A DNA stretch of 64,000 bases from Mycobacterium sp. 236(2023) (GCF_029623955.1 NZ_JARSBP010000014.1:1-64000), one strand, 5' to 3'. Positions 34,564-44,242 are shown, numbered from the stretch's first letter. Notes: generated by a model not told the origin, from the sequence alone. Made by a program: numbers and translations.

Positions 34564-34635
34564 GTTTCTGAGAGTAGCAGTATCAGAGTCACCAGCAGCC
34601 TGAGAGGTTGCCGCCCAAACAGATTGGTTCATACG

Positions 34636-35796
34636 ATGCACTTTCAGCTCGACTCCGCCACGGCCGCCTACCGCGACGAAGTCGGCGCCCATCTCACACA
34701 AGCACTCACACCGGACGTCGAAGAACGCGTATACCGCAGCGGTGTCGCCCACGATGACGCTTTCGCGCAGGGCCTCGTGGACAAGCACTACTTCGCGCCG
34801 GACTGGCCTGCGGAATTCGGCGGAGAAGGCCGAAATGCCTGGGAAGCCCAGGTGCTCAAAGAGCAGCTGATGCGTTTCGACGCACCCGTCTATCTGTCGG
34901 AGACCACACGCATGGTGGCGTCGATCATCCGGGCCGTCGGCGCACCAAAGATGAAGGACCGCCTTCTCCCCGGAGCTATGCGAGGGGACATCACGATTGC
35001 GCTCGGTTTCACGGAGCCCGAGTGTGGCTCCGATGTCGCCGCGGCGGCCACAAGGGCCGTACGCGACGGTGACCACTGGGTGATCAACGGCTCGAAGATG
35101 TTCACGACCAATGGGCACATCGCCGACTACATCTTCCTACTGGCGCGCACTGATCCGGCCAAGCCCAAGCACAAGGGCCTCACGATGTTCCTTGTCCCCT
35201 GCACCGCAGAGGGTTTCGAGGCCCAGGCGGTGTGGACACTCTCCGGCGAACGCACCAACATCACGTTCTACAGTGACGTCCGCATCGCCGATGAATGGCG
35301 CATCGGCGACGTCAACGGTGGTTGGCAGGTGCTCGGCATGTCGCTGCAGGATGAGCACGCCTCAGGCTGGGGTCCGCATCTGGCGCGCCTGCTGCACCAC
35401 GCCGAGAAGTGGGCGGAAGAGTCGGCTGTGCCCGGCGGGCCGCCACGCCTGCACGATCCCGATGTGCGCCGCCGACTTTCGAGGGTGGCGATGGAGTACG
35501 AGGTGTCGATACTGCTGCAGCGCCGCTGTGTGTGGATGGTCGAGAAAGGGCGCGTCCCGATAGCCGAGGGTCCGATGTCCAAAGTGTTCAGCACAGAAGC
35601 GCTCGAACGTGCCAGCCAGGACATCGTCGAACTCGTCGGGCCGGATGCGCTGCGAAGTTATCTGGATCCGACGGCTCCGGAGCGTGGCAGATTCGACCAC
35701 ACTATGCGCTTTTCGCTCGGCACCACCATCTACGCGGGCACCAGCGAGGTTCAGCGAACGATTATCGCCCAACGGGGGCTCGGCCTCCCCCGGTAA
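34636..35796 (+). CDS. Acyl-CoA dehydrogenase (FadE-type)
   Basis: The protein has 386 residues. GFTEPECGSDVAAAATRAVRD is the flavin and substrate region, INGSKMFTTNGHIADY the middle domain, and IYAGTSEVQRTIIAQRGLGLPR the C-terminal signature of acyl-CoA dehydrogenases. It should introduce a double bond next to a CoA thioester. ATG 34636 is chosen; the frame is open upstream but that part lies over the operator region. Converges with the crotonase gene only 9 bases away. Confidence 0.9.
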   Translation: MHFQLDSATAAYRDEVGAHLTQALTPDVEERVYRSGVAHDDAFAQGLVDKHYFAPDWPAEFGGEGRNAWEAQVLKEQLMRFDAPVYLSETTRMVASIIRAVGAPKMKDRLLPGAMRGDITIALGFTEPECGSDVAAAATRAVRDGDHWVINGSKMFTTNGHIADYIFLLARTDPAKPKHKGLTMFLVPCTAEGFEAQAVWTLSGERTNITFYSDVRIADEWRIGDVNGGWQVLGMSLQDEHASGWGPHLARLLHHAEKWAEESAVPGGPPRLHDPDVRRRLSRVAMEYEVSILLQRRCVWMVEKGRVPIAEGPMSKVFSTEALERASQDIVELVGPDALRSYLDPTAPERGRFDHTMRFSLGTTIYAGTSEVQRTIIAQRGLGLPR

Positions 35797-35805
35797 CGAC
35801 CGGAG

Positions 35806-36630
35806 TCAGAGTGCTTTCCAGTCCGGGGTGCGTTTTTCAAGGAATGCTCGTGGACCCTCGATCGCATCCTTGGTGAGCGCCACCTTCATCCGATAATTCT
35901 CCGCCAGGAGCTCGGCCTCGTAGATGGGCAGCGAGAGACCCTTACGCACCGCCATCCGTGAACCCCGAACGGCCAGAGGCGCATTGGAGTTGATGACGTC
36001 GGCGATCTCCCAGGCCCGCTGCATCAGCGCGTCGTGTGCGACGACCTCGGTGAACACCCCGAGGTCGAAGCAGCGTTGCGCATCGAGCCGCTCATGCTTG
36101 CCCATGAGGACCAGTCGCATCGCCACAGGCAGAGGCAAAATCCTCGCCAGCCGCACGGCCTCGCGGCCAGAAGTGACCCCGATGCTCACGTGTGGGTCCA
36201 TCAACGTCGCGCGTTCGGACGCAACCGTGATGTCCGCTGTGGTGACGAGGTCCATTCCCGCGCCGCAGGCGATGCCATTCACAGCGCAGATGATCGGCTT
36301 CGTCATCTGCAACCACGGCGGGGTGGCCTCCTGAGGGGCGTCCCACTGCCGCATCGAGCTCAGGATCGGCTCGCCCTGGTTGTCGATACCCGCGGCGTTT
36401 TCCATGTCGTGATCGGCCGCCTTGTTGACGTCCGCGCCGACGCACAGCGCGCGACCCGCACCAGTGATGATGACAGTCCAGATGTCTTGCGAACGCTCGA
36501 TCTCGGTGTAAGCGACGGCAAGTTCTGCGATCATCTCGTCGTTGATCGCATTGAGAACTTCGGGCCGATTCAATGTCACGCAGACGGTATGCCCCCGGAC
36601 CTCGACGTCGATGGTGTCGTATGTCGTCAT
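35806..36630 (-). CDS. Enoyl-CoA hydratase/isomerase family (DPHVS type)
   Basis: The protein has 274 residues; AGGAG lies 8 bases before ATG 36630. VTLNRPEVLNAINDEM and GRALCVGADVN are the crotonase N-terminus and first oxyanion loop, NGIACGAGMDL the second. Where hydratases have PExxxG with a catalytic Glu, this protein has DPHVSIG, so the Glu is replaced by His; it may not be a simple hydratase. Two others at 49443 and 50252 share this. Its ATG overlaps the stop of the hydroxyacid dehydrogenase (ATGA), so it is the last gene of a four-gene operon. Confidence 0.87.
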   Translation of the reverse strand: MTTYDTIDVEVRGHTVCVTLNRPEVLNAINDEMIAELAVAYTEIERSQDIWTVIITGAGRALCVGADVNKAADHDMENAAGIDNQGEPILSSMRQWDAPQEATPPWLQMTKPIICAVNGIACGAGMDLVTTADITVASERATLMDPHVSIGVTSGREAVRLARILPLPVAMRLVLMGKHERLDAQRCFDLGVFTEVVAHDALMQRAWEIADVINSNAPLAVRGSRMAVRKGLSLPIYEAELLAENYRMKVALTKDAIEGPRAFLEKRTPDWKAL

Positions 36631-37709
36631 GTGCGAGCTCCTTGCGCTGCTTCCTCGACCACAGGCCGCACACCCAGGATTTCCTCGAAACGATCGCAGT
36701 AGCGTGGCCACACGTCGGGGTTGAGGAGACGTGGCGGCATACGGCCGTCGAAGATCGTCTGCCATTGCTCGGCAGTCGCGACGGCAATATCCCGGGATGC
36801 CTCAACCGTGATGCCTGCGGTGTGCGGCGTGGCCACGACGTTGTCGAGCTGCAACAGCGGATTGTCCTGGCGCGGCGGCTCCTCGTGGAACACGTCGAGG
36901 CCGGCGCCCGCAATCTGGCCGTTCTTGAGCGCGCCGAGGAGCGCCGCCTCGTCATGCACCGGTCCCCTCGCGGTCGTGATGAAGAAAGCGGTTGACTTCA
37001 TAGCCTCGAACTCGGCTCTGCCGAACAGCCCCTCGGTTTCACTGGTCAGTGGACAGGTCACCTGCACGAAATCCGCACGCTCGACCAGCTCCGATAGCGC
37101 GACTTTCGCAACACCGCGGGCATGCGCTACGACGTCGTCAAGGTAGGGGTCGAACACCAGTACGTTCATGCCGAATGGTGCGCAAAGTTCGACGAGCCGC
37201 TTCCCGATGGCGCCGAGCCCCACCACCCCAAGGGTCTTGCCGAGCAGCTGACTTCCCCGTAGGGCCAGTCGATTTCCGAGACGCCCACTACGCAATGTCC
37301 GGTCCGCCACGGTGATCTTCTTCGCAAGGTCGAGCATGAATCCCAACGCGTGTTCGGCAACGGCCTCCGCGCCGGGACCGGAGTTGTTGCACACCGCAAT
37401 CCCTGCGCGCGTGCACGCATCGACGTCGATGACGTCGTATCCCGCACCGGCGGAACATACTGCCAGAAGATTCCGGCATCGCTCGATCAGCGCGGGTCCC
37501 GCCAACCATCGTGTGCCGTCGACGCATGCCGCAACATCGGTGCGTGTGGCCACTTGGTATCCGTTCGCGGATTCCAAGGCCGCCCAATTATTTTCATCGG
37601 ATGCTGCCAGATCCAGCTTGACGACGTCGACATCAGCCGATGCCAGGACCTCGCCCGCGACAGGATCGGTCCAGCGTTCGAACACCAGCCGCGGACGGAC
37701 CACCGTCAC
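36627..37709 (-). CDS. D-2-hydroxyacid dehydrogenase family protein
   Basis: The protein has 360 residues. The cofactor domain has GVVGLGAIGKRLVELCAPFG, a GxGxxG motif, then Asp in VFDPYLDD for NAD preference. The catalytic Arg is in TARGPVHDEA, the Glu in DVFHEEPP and the His in TPHTAGIT. All catalytic residues are present. It should interconvert a 2-hydroxy acid and a 2-keto acid, in step with the aldolase and dioxygenase encoded upstream. GTG 37709 overlaps the TauD stop (GTGA) and its stop overlaps the crotonase start. Confidence 0.88.
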   Translation of the reverse strand: MTVVRPRLVFERWTDPVAGEVLASADVDVVKLDLAASDENNWAALESANGYQVATRTDVAACVDGTRWLAGPALIERCRNLLAVCSAGAGYDVIDVDACTRAGIAVCNNSGPGAEAVAEHALGFMLDLAKKITVADRTLRSGRLGNRLALRGSQLLGKTLGVVGLGAIGKRLVELCAPFGMNVLVFDPYLDDVVAHARGVAKVALSELVERADFVQVTCPLTSETEGLFGRAEFEAMKSTAFFITTARGPVHDEAALLGALKNGQIAGAGLDVFHEEPPRQDNPLLQLDNVVATPHTAGITVEASRDIAVATAEQWQTIFDGRMPPRLLNPDVWPRYCDRFEEILGVRPVVEEAAQGART

Positions 37710-38821
37710 GGCTTCGTCTTGGGTTTCGCCTGAGCGGCCTTGAACATATCGGCCAGTGCCGCGTCGACGTTCTTGTAGTCGTTCTGAGCAATGGTTCCGT
37801 CTCTGCCTTCGACCACGTCGTAACCCAAACGCAAATCCTTGTTCTCCATATGGAAGTACTCGCGGCCCAGAGGCAAACGGCGGTCTTCGCGCGGGACCTC
37901 CATCCACGCCCGCAAGAAGCACCGGGCTTTCTTCGGATCGTTGCTGCTGACGAAGTCCGACCGCGAATGACACATGGCAAAGTTGTTGGCTACGGCCGCC
38001 TCACCGGATTCAAGCCGGAACTCCACTTGCTGCTCGACGAGCACGTTGCGGAGTACCTCGATCGCCTCCTCTTGAATGGGCGTGAACTCCCGCCCGAGGG
38101 TTTTCATCGCGGGCAGGATGCTGCTGTAGGTGAAGTTCAGACAGATGCGGCCATTGATCTGGGAGAACACCGGCACGTCGTACGGCGTCACATCGGGCTG
38201 GTCGTCGGGCTGTTCGCTTCGGCGGTGGTGCGGGAAGCCCTGATACAGCACGTCCAACAGGTCGGGCCGCTCGGCGAGGATCCGGTTGTGTGCCGCGGGG
38301 CCGCTCGCGAACTGGCTCTCGCCACCTTCTGCCGCCGGGTAGACGCACAACAGCGACAGAATGTCGGCAGCGTCGTTGTGCATTGCCAGTTCTGCACGTG
38401 ACTTCGTGCCGCGCGCGGGTTGCACGCCATTGGGCAAGATCTCCTCTTGCACACGCACCAGGCGATGCCCGAACGAATTATTGGACACCGGGTAGCCGAG
38501 ATGCCAACAGAACGCCCAATAAATGCGTTCCAGATCTTCGATCGAATGCTGTTCTACCGGGAACCCGCGCACACACGCCAATCCCTTGCCGAACATCAGG
38601 TCCTGATAAAGCCTGGCGAGATCGTCGTCCAGATCAGGATGACGGACATCGTCGCCGGTGATGTCGTCACGGTTCTTGTTCGCCGTCCGCGCCAGGATCG
38701 ATTCCAATGCAGCGACATTGCGAGAGGACAGGTCGAAGCAGAAATCGTCCTTGCTGGAGAAATCGGCGCCTGTCCACGCCATCGAGTCCGTCACTTGGTC
38801 GGTGTAGATCGCTGTGGGCAT
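37706..38821 (-). CDS. TauD/TfdA-type Fe(II)/2-oxoglutarate dioxygenase
   Basis: The protein has 371 residues with AGGAGG 4 bases before ATG 38821. The first iron ligands are the HxD in AMHNDAAD near residue 147. The distal His is probably that in MCHSRSDF, and an Arg for 2-oxoglutarate lies in FLRAWME. Such enzymes hydroxylate unactivated carbons, often starting the loss of a side group. The order aldolase, dioxygenase, hydroxyacid dehydrogenase, crotonase suggests an oxidation path that yields a 2-hydroxy acid; the substrate is unknown. Confidence 0.8.
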   Translation of the reverse strand: MPTAIYTDQVTDSMAWTGADFSSKDDFCFDLSSRNVAALESILARTANKNRDDITGDDVRHPDLDDDLARLYQDLMFGKGLACVRGFPVEQHSIEDLERIYWAFCWHLGYPVSNNSFGHRLVRVQEEILPNGVQPARGTKSRAELAMHNDAADILSLLCVYPAAEGGESQFASGPAAHNRILAERPDLLDVLYQGFPHHRRSEQPDDQPDVTPYDVPVFSQINGRICLNFTYSSILPAMKTLGREFTPIQEEAIEVLRNVLVEQQVEFRLESGEAAVANNFAMCHSRSDFVSSNDPKKARCFLRAWMEVPREDRRLPLGREYFHMENKDLRLGYDVVEGRDGTIAQNDYKNVDAALADMFKAAQAKPKTKP

Positions 38822-38865
38822 CCGTCCTCCTGGTGTACTGGCACGGTTGTTCGGTTGTCGCTGTT

Positions 38866-39651
38866 TCAGCTGCCGCGGCGGTCGAGGGTACGAAGCGCCT
38901 GTGCGCGCGTAGTGGCCGCTTCGGTCATCATCCCCACATCTGTTCCTGCCGAGATGAAGCGCAGACCGAGATCTACGAAACGTTCCAGCAGGTCCTGGGA
39001 CTTGATACCGGCCACTCCGAGCGCGACGCCGTGGTTCCGACACGCCACTGCAACGGACTTTACCGCATTTTGGAAATGTTCATTCTCATAGTCGCCGTGG
39101 ATACCCATCTCAGCGGTCAGGTCACTCGGCCCGATGAGAATCATGTCGAGACCATCAACCGCGGCGATGTCGTCCACCAAGGACACCGCCTCAGGAGTCT
39201 CGACCATGACGGCGACCGTCGTCAGCGCTTCGAGTCGTGCCGTCAACTCGGTGGCCGACACAGGCGCGTATCCGCTCAGCGCATTCGGTCCCGATATCGA
39301 GCGGTGACCCAGCGGCGGGAACCTTGCCGCATCGACGACAGCCTGGGCCTCCGACCGCGAGTTGACGTGCGGCACAATAACTCCACTAGCTCCGACATCC
39401 AAGACACGCGCTATGAGGCTGGGTTCTTGCGACGGCACCCGAACAAGGCCGGCGATTCCGGCTCCGAGTGCACTTGCGCACAACATCCCCGCCGTCTCGA
39501 GGGACGTTGCGGTGTGCTCCAGGTCGACGTAGATCGCATCGTAGCCGCACGTCGCGGCGATCGCCGGTACGTCAGGGGTACGAGAGTTCAGCAGCGCCAG
39601 GCACAGAACCAACTCGCCTTCGCGCAGCGACTCCCGCAACGATCGCGTCAC
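38866..39651 (-). CDS. HpcH/HpaI aldolase family protein
   Basis: The protein has 261 residues. YVDLEHTATSLETAG, RVPSQEPSLIARVLDVGASGVIVPHV, VMVETPEAV and LIGPSDLTAEMG are the blocks of the class II HpcH/HpaI aldolase fold with the metal-binding Glu and Asp. It should cleave a 4-hydroxy-2-keto acid to pyruvate (or glyoxylate) and an aldehyde. First gene of the minus operon that continues with a dioxygenase, a hydroxyacid dehydrogenase and a crotonase. It is divergent from the thiolase-like gene; a poor GAGAAC half-site lies between. Confidence 0.88.
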   Translation of the reverse strand: MTRSLRESLREGELVLCLALLNSRTPDVPAIAATCGYDAIYVDLEHTATSLETAGMLCASALGAGIAGLVRVPSQEPSLIARVLDVGASGVIVPHVNSRSEAQAVVDAARFPPLGHRSISGPNALSGYAPVSATELTARLEALTTVAVMVETPEAVSLVDDIAAVDGLDMILIGPSDLTAEMGIHGDYENEHFQNAVKSVAVACRNHGVALGVAGIKSQDLLERFVDLGLRFISAGTDVGMMTEAATTRAQALRTLDRRGS

Positions 39652-39727
39652 GGGTCCACGCTAGCCGAATGAGAACGAGTGTTGCATCTATTCGTAAACG
39701 TCATTATCAGTGTGATTAACATGGGGT

Positions 39728-40873
39728 ATGCCAGCACGCCGCGTTGCGATCGTCGGGGCCGCGCTGTCGGACTGCGGGAGAGTCCCGGACAAGACGGCGA
39801 TGGCCCTGATAGCGCAATCGTCCCGACTCGCCATCGCGGATGCAGGTCTGACGAAGAACGACATCGAAGGTTTCGGTGGGCACGGCGCATTACTGCCACC
39901 TCTCGAGGTCGCGGAATACCTCGGACTGAAGCCGGTCTGGGTAGACGCGACGAATACCGGCGGGTCGTCGTGGGAGGTCATGGCGCGACACGCCACGGCG
40001 GCGATCGCAAATGGCGAGATCGATATCGCCCTGCTCACCTACGGTTCCACGGCGCGCTCGGACGTCAAACGCCGGCAACGCGGCTCGGTCGCAGCGATGA
40101 GCACGGGGGGCGCGATGCAGTACGAGGCGCCCTACGGTGCCACCCTGATCGCCAAGTACGCGATGGCTGCGCGACGCCACATGATCGAATACGGGACGAC
40201 GGTCGAACAGCTCGCCGAAGTAGCGGTGGCCGCGCATGAGTGGGCAGCCATGAACGACAACGCCTTTGACCGTGACCGGCTCACTGTGGCTGACGTGTCA
40301 GCGGCACCCATGGTCGCCGACCCCTTCACCACCAAGCACGTATGCCTGCGCACCGACGGTGGTGGAGCCATTGTTCTGGCCAGCGAGGGTGTCGCCGAGA
40401 ACTGTCAGCGCGAGCCCGTCTGGGTTCTGGGCGCCGCCGACGCAACCTCCCACGTCAGCATGAGTGAGTGGGGTGACTTCACCACGTCGGCGGCCGCAGT
40501 CTCCGGTCCGAAGGCCTTCGCCCAGGCTGGTGTCGATCCCTCGGACATCGATGTGTGCCAGCTCTACGACTCCTTCACCGCCACCGTCTTGCTCAGTGTG
40601 GAAGATCTGGGCTTCTGCGCCAAGGGAGAAGGTGGCGCATTCATCGAGTCCGGCGCGCTGCGGCCCGGCGGCGTGCTACCGACGAACACCGACGGCGGCG
40701 GACTCGCGTCGTGCCACCCGGGAATGCGGGGCATGTTCTTGATGGTCGAAGCTGTCCGGCAGTTGCGCGGCGAATGCGGGGAACGACAGGTCGGCGGGGC
40801 ACGACTGGCGTGCGTGCATGCAATGGGTGGCTTCTTCAGTCACAGCGCGACGATGGTCCTGGGAAAGAACTGA
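39728..40873 (+). CDS. Thiolase-like protein, Ltp2-type aldolase candidate
   Basis: The protein has 381 residues of thiolase fold. The position of the nucleophile Cys carries NTGGSS, so it cannot be a normal thiolase. TDGGGAIVLAS, CQLYDSFTATVLLSVEDLG and CHPGMRGMFLMVEAVRQL match non-catalytic or SCP-x/Ltp-like thiolases. In the sterol pathway Ltp2, of the same kind, works with a DUF35 partner as a retro-aldolase that uses Tyr residues. A DUF35 gene overlaps its stop here, which favours the same reaction: removal of propionyl- or acetyl-CoA from a tertiary hydroxyacyl-CoA. Confidence 0.85.
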   Translation: MPARRVAIVGAALSDCGRVPDKTAMALIAQSSRLAIADAGLTKNDIEGFGGHGALLPPLEVAEYLGLKPVWVDATNTGGSSWEVMARHATAAIANGEIDIALLTYGSTARSDVKRRQRGSVAAMSTGGAMQYEAPYGATLIAKYAMAARRHMIEYGTTVEQLAEVAVAAHEWAAMNDNAFDRDRLTVADVSAAPMVADPFTTKHVCLRTDGGGAIVLASEGVAENCQREPVWVLGAADATSHVSMSEWGDFTTSAAAVSGPKAFAQAGVDPSDIDVCQLYDSFTATVLLSVEDLGFCAKGEGGAFIESGALRPGGVLPTNTDGGGLASCHPGMRGMFLMVEAVRQLRGECGERQVGGARLACVHAMGGFFSHSATMVLGKN

Positions 40874-41271
40874 TGGGCGCCGCGGATCGGCCGACGACCG
40901 ACAGCGATAGCGAGATCTGGTGGTCGGCCATCCAGAATCACGCCCTGCACGTCAACGCGTGCGGCGATTGTGGCCGAAAGTCGTTGTACTCGCGGCCCTT
41001 CTGTCCGCACTGCTGGAGCGAGGACGTGACATCATTGGTGGCGACCGGCCGCGCGACGCTCTACACGTGGAGTGTCGTACACCAGAACGCTGCCCCGTTC
41101 GACGTGCGCGCCCCGTACATCCTCGCGATGGTGGATCTCGAAGAAGGCCCTCGGCTGATGACGGTCATCGAACAATGTCCTGCCGAGCAGCTCCATGCCG
41201 GTATGCCACTCGCTGTCGCCTTTCGATCCGACGATGACGGCTTCGTGGTACCGGTCTTCCATCCGAAGTAG
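40873..41271 (+). CDS. DUF35 OB-fold zinc-ribbon protein
   Basis: The protein has 132 residues; its ATG overlaps the thiolase stop (TGATG). A zinc ribbon is formed by C30, C33, C44 and C47, followed by an OB fold (LYTWSVVHQNAAPFDVRAPY, LMTVIEQCPAEQL). This is the DUF35 (ChsH2-C-terminal) type that binds and stabilises Ltp-type thiolase-like aldolases. The pair should form a heteromer. The related ChsH1/ChsH2 hydratase is not encoded next door; the FAS1/MaoC-like gene at 46104 could supply that step. Confidence 0.87.
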   Translation: MGAADRPTTDSDSEIWWSAIQNHALHVNACGDCGRKSLYSRPFCPHCWSEDVTSLVATGRATLYTWSVVHQNAAPFDVRAPYILAMVDLEEGPRLMTVIEQCPAEQLHAGMPLAVAFRSDDDGFVVPVFHPK

Positions 41272-41333
41272 TCGAAACAGTCTGTGGAAAACGATGTTTG
41301 CCGTCCGTACGTACGTGTGAAAGGAACCGAGAG

Positions 41334-42635
41334 ATGAACAAAGACGACATCATTCTGATCAGCGTGGACGATCACATCGTCGAACCGCCGGACATGTTCA
41401 AGAACCATCTGTCGAAGAAGTATCTGGATGAGGCGCCGCGTCTGGTGCACAACGAGGACGGTTCGGATACCTGGCAGTTCCGCGACGTGGTGATCCCGAA
41501 TGTGGCGCTCAATGCGGTGGCGGGCCGACCTAAGGAGGAGTACGGCCTAGAGCCCCAGGGGTTGGACGAGATCCGGCCGGGGTGCTGGCAGGTTGATGAG
41601 CGCGTCAAGGACATGAATGCCGGCGGCATCCTGGGGTCGATGTGTTTCCCGTCGTTCCCCGGGTTCGCGGGTCGGTTGTTTGCCACCGAAGACCATGATT
41701 TCTCGCTGGCGTTGGTGCAGGCCTACAACGACTGGCACGTGGAGGAGTGGTGCGGGGCGTATCCGGCGCGGTTCATCCCGATGACGCTGCCGGTGATCTG
41801 GGACCCCGAGGCGTGCGCGAAGGAGATCCGCCGTAACGCCGCACGCGGCGTGCACTCGATGACCTTCACCGAAAACCCCGCGGCGATGGGGTATCCCAGC
41901 TTCCACGACTTCGACCACTGGAAGCCCATGTGGGACGCCATCGTCGACACCGACACCGTCCTCAACGTGCACATCGGGTCGTCGGGGCGACTCGCCATCA
42001 CGGCGCCGGATGCGCCGATGGACGTGATGATCACGCTGCAGCCGATGAACATCGTGCAGGCGGCTGCCGATCTGTTGTGGTCACGCCCGATCAAGGAATA
42101 CCCGGACCTCAAGATCGCCTTGTCCGAGGGCGGGACCGGGTGGATCCCCTACTTCCTGGAGCGGGTGGATCGCACGTATGAGATGCATTCGACGTGGACG
42201 GGTCAGGATTTCAAGGGCAAGTTGCCGTCGGAGGTGTTCCGTGATCACTTCCTGACGTGTTTCATCGCCGATCCGGTGGGCGTGACGACGCGGCATCAGA
42301 TCGGGATCGACAACATCTGCTGGGAAGCCGACTACCCCCATAGCGACTCGATGTGGCCCGGCGCCCCCGAACAACTCGACGACGTCTTCACGTCCAACAA
42401 TGTGCCCGATAACGAGATCAACAAGATGACATATGAGAACGCCATGCGGTGGTACAACTGGGATCCGTTCACCCACATCACCAAAGAACAGGCCACCGTC
42501 GGCGCACTACGCAAAGCCGCCGAAGGCCACGACGTGTCCATCCACGCACTGTCGAAGCGAGAGCACAGCGCCGGCGCTTCGGATTGGCAGGCTCAGATGA
42601 GCAAGGCCACGGTCAATGTCAGCGGAGGGAAGTAG
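41334..42635 (+). CDS. Amidohydrolase-2 family TIM-barrel protein
   Basis: The protein has 433 residues; AAAGGA precedes ATG 41334. The metal motif is DDHIVEP (H14, E17), as in the protein at 28911. VLNVHIGSSGR, LSEGGTGWIPYFLERVDR and WEADYPHSDSMWPGAPEQ are the later blocks. A 45-residue C-terminal extension (after YNWDPF) is not seen in the other three copies. It sits 62 bases after the DUF35 gene and may be in the same transcript. Probable hydrolase or decarboxylase on a ring-derived acid; not proven. Confidence 0.87.
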   Translation: MNKDDIILISVDDHIVEPPDMFKNHLSKKYLDEAPRLVHNEDGSDTWQFRDVVIPNVALNAVAGRPKEEYGLEPQGLDEIRPGCWQVDERVKDMNAGGILGSMCFPSFPGFAGRLFATEDHDFSLALVQAYNDWHVEEWCGAYPARFIPMTLPVIWDPEACAKEIRRNAARGVHSMTFTENPAAMGYPSFHDFDHWKPMWDAIVDTDTVLNVHIGSSGRLAITAPDAPMDVMITLQPMNIVQAAADLLWSRPIKEYPDLKIALSEGGTGWIPYFLERVDRTYEMHSTWTGQDFKGKLPSEVFRDHFLTCFIADPVGVTTRHQIGIDNICWEADYPHSDSMWPGAPEQLDDVFTSNNVPDNEINKMTYENAMRWYNWDPFTHITKEQATVGALRKAAEGHDVSIHALSKREHSAGASDWQAQMSKATVNVSGGK

Positions 42636-42653
42636 CTTCCGCCTCAGCCACGC

Positions 42654-44228
42654 CTACCCCGCGTTGACCAAGCGGTTCGCCAGCATCCTGGGTCGCCCGT
42701 GCGAGCGGGCGTCCAGGGTGTTGCGTTCCACCTTGCCATTCGCGTTGAGCGGTAGCGGCTGATCCCACAGCACAAGTTCCTCGGGCAGTTTGTACTTCGG
42801 CAGGCCGGCGGTCAGCAGAGCTTCGGTGATGTCGTCGAGTGACAGCGTCACCCCGGGCCCGAGGACCATCGCCACTGCGAGCCTCTCCCCCGTCACCGGG
42901 TCGGCGACGGAATAGGCGGCACACTCCTTCACGCCGTTGATCCGGGCGACGGCCTCATCGACCTCCGCTGTGGCGATCTTGAGGCCGTTGCGGATCACAA
43001 TGTCCTTGATACGCCCCACGATTCGGACCCGACCGTCGGCCAGCTCGGCGACATCGCCGGTGCGAAACCAGTCATCGTCGAAAGCCTCGACGTCGCCTTC
43101 GCCGCGGGTGTAACCCAGGTAGGTGTGTGGGCCCCTGATACAACACTCCGTGGGTTCCTGCGCCGAACCCACCTTGATCTCCACGTCCTGTAGAGGAACT
43201 CCATCATCGGCATGGCGGAGTTCCTTGGGTTCGAATCGCAGCCCGGACGTGCTGACGGGCACTTCCGACGACCCGTAGGCACGCATCACGACGATCCCGA
43301 AATCGTTCTCGATCCGCTCGACGATGCGCCGATCGAGCATGGTGCCGCCGAGATACACCGCGCGCAGCGGGAGCGCCGCACCCCGCTGGACCGCTTCGTC
43401 GAGAAGCCTGTCCAACAACCGATCTGGGCCGCCATACCACGTCGCCCCGGATTCGATGAGCAGGTCGCAGGTTGCCGCCGGCTCCCAGCGGTCCTCCAAC
43501 GTCACCGGTGCCGCGAGCATCGGCCCGATGAACACCGCCTGGAGGACACCGGTGACCGATGCGAGCGGGCTGATCAAGAAGATGCCGTCGTCGTCGGTGA
43601 GGCCCGCCGCCGCCACGTAATTGGACGAGGCCTTGAGCAAAGTGCTCAACGAGTGCACGACCCCCTTGGGTGCCGACGTCGTGCCGGAGGTGAAGAGGAC
43701 CAGGGCAGGCTCGTCGGCGGCGCGCACCGGGTTGGCAGGGAGCGGCCTAAGGTCACCCCGGAGACGCTCGATGTCGATCCAGTGCAACAGATCGGACAGC
43801 TGCGATCCGCCGGTCTCAGACCAGTTCGGCGCCAACCCGTACTCGACACCTGTACGTTGCACGATGTCGGCGACCTGTAGAGGACCGCTGCTTCTCGGCA
43901 CCAGAAGGACAACGGCATCGATCCGCAGCGCCGCATGAATGGCGACAAGTGAATCGACGTCGTTGCCTACCACGACCAAGACGCAGATCGACGCGCCCAC
44001 TCCGGCATCGCTCATCACCGACGCCGCCGCGTCGATCCGTTCGTCCAGCTCGGCGAACGTCAATTCTCCCTGGCGGTCTCTCACCGCCGGCCGGGCTGGG
44101 CAGCGCGCGGCGGCGGCGCGAATCACGTCCATCGGCTCGGAGGACCAGAAACCCTCGGCTCGGTAGCGATCTCGCAGAGATGCGGCTCGCAGGCGTGCCC
44201 GTCCCAGCAGCTCAGACGAGCTGGTCAT
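42654..44228 (-). CDS. Acyl-CoA ligase (AMP-binding)
   Basis: The protein has 524 residues, with GGAGG 6 bases before ATG 44228. The P-loop is LFTSGTTSAPKGVV near residue 185, MRAYGSSEVPVS the acceptor motif, WFRTGDVAELADGRVRI the hinge and the C-terminal Lys is in ANGKVERN. It should activate a carboxylic acid to a CoA ester. It is divergent from an SDR gene with a GCAAAT-N4-GTTCTC site in between. The four ligases in this island differ widely and so may take different intermediates. Confidence 0.88.
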   Translation of the reverse strand: MTSSSELLGRARLRAASLRDRYRAEGFWSSEPMDVIRAAAARCPARPAVRDRQGELTFAELDERIDAAASVMSDAGVGASICVLVVVGNDVDSLVAIHAALRIDAVVLLVPRSSGPLQVADIVQRTGVEYGLAPNWSETGGSQLSDLLHWIDIERLRGDLRPLPANPVRAADEPALVLFTSGTTSAPKGVVHSLSTLLKASSNYVAAAGLTDDDGIFLISPLASVTGVLQAVFIGPMLAAPVTLEDRWEPAATCDLLIESGATWYGGPDRLLDRLLDEAVQRGAALPLRAVYLGGTMLDRRIVERIENDFGIVVMRAYGSSEVPVSTSGLRFEPKELRHADDGVPLQDVEIKVGSAQEPTECCIRGPHTYLGYTRGEGDVEAFDDDWFRTGDVAELADGRVRIVGRIKDIVIRNGLKIATAEVDEAVARINGVKECAAYSVADPVTGERLAVAMVLGPGVTLSLDDITEALLTAGLPKYKLPEELVLWDQPLPLNANGKVERNTLDARSHGRPRMLANRLVNAG

Positions 44229-44242
44229 GATCGTCCTCCGAT

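Noticed and set aside
39671..39686. Possible further copy of the GAGAAT dyad (GAGAAC-N4-GTTGCA)
   Set aside because: Only the left arm resembles the motif, so it was not listed as an operator.
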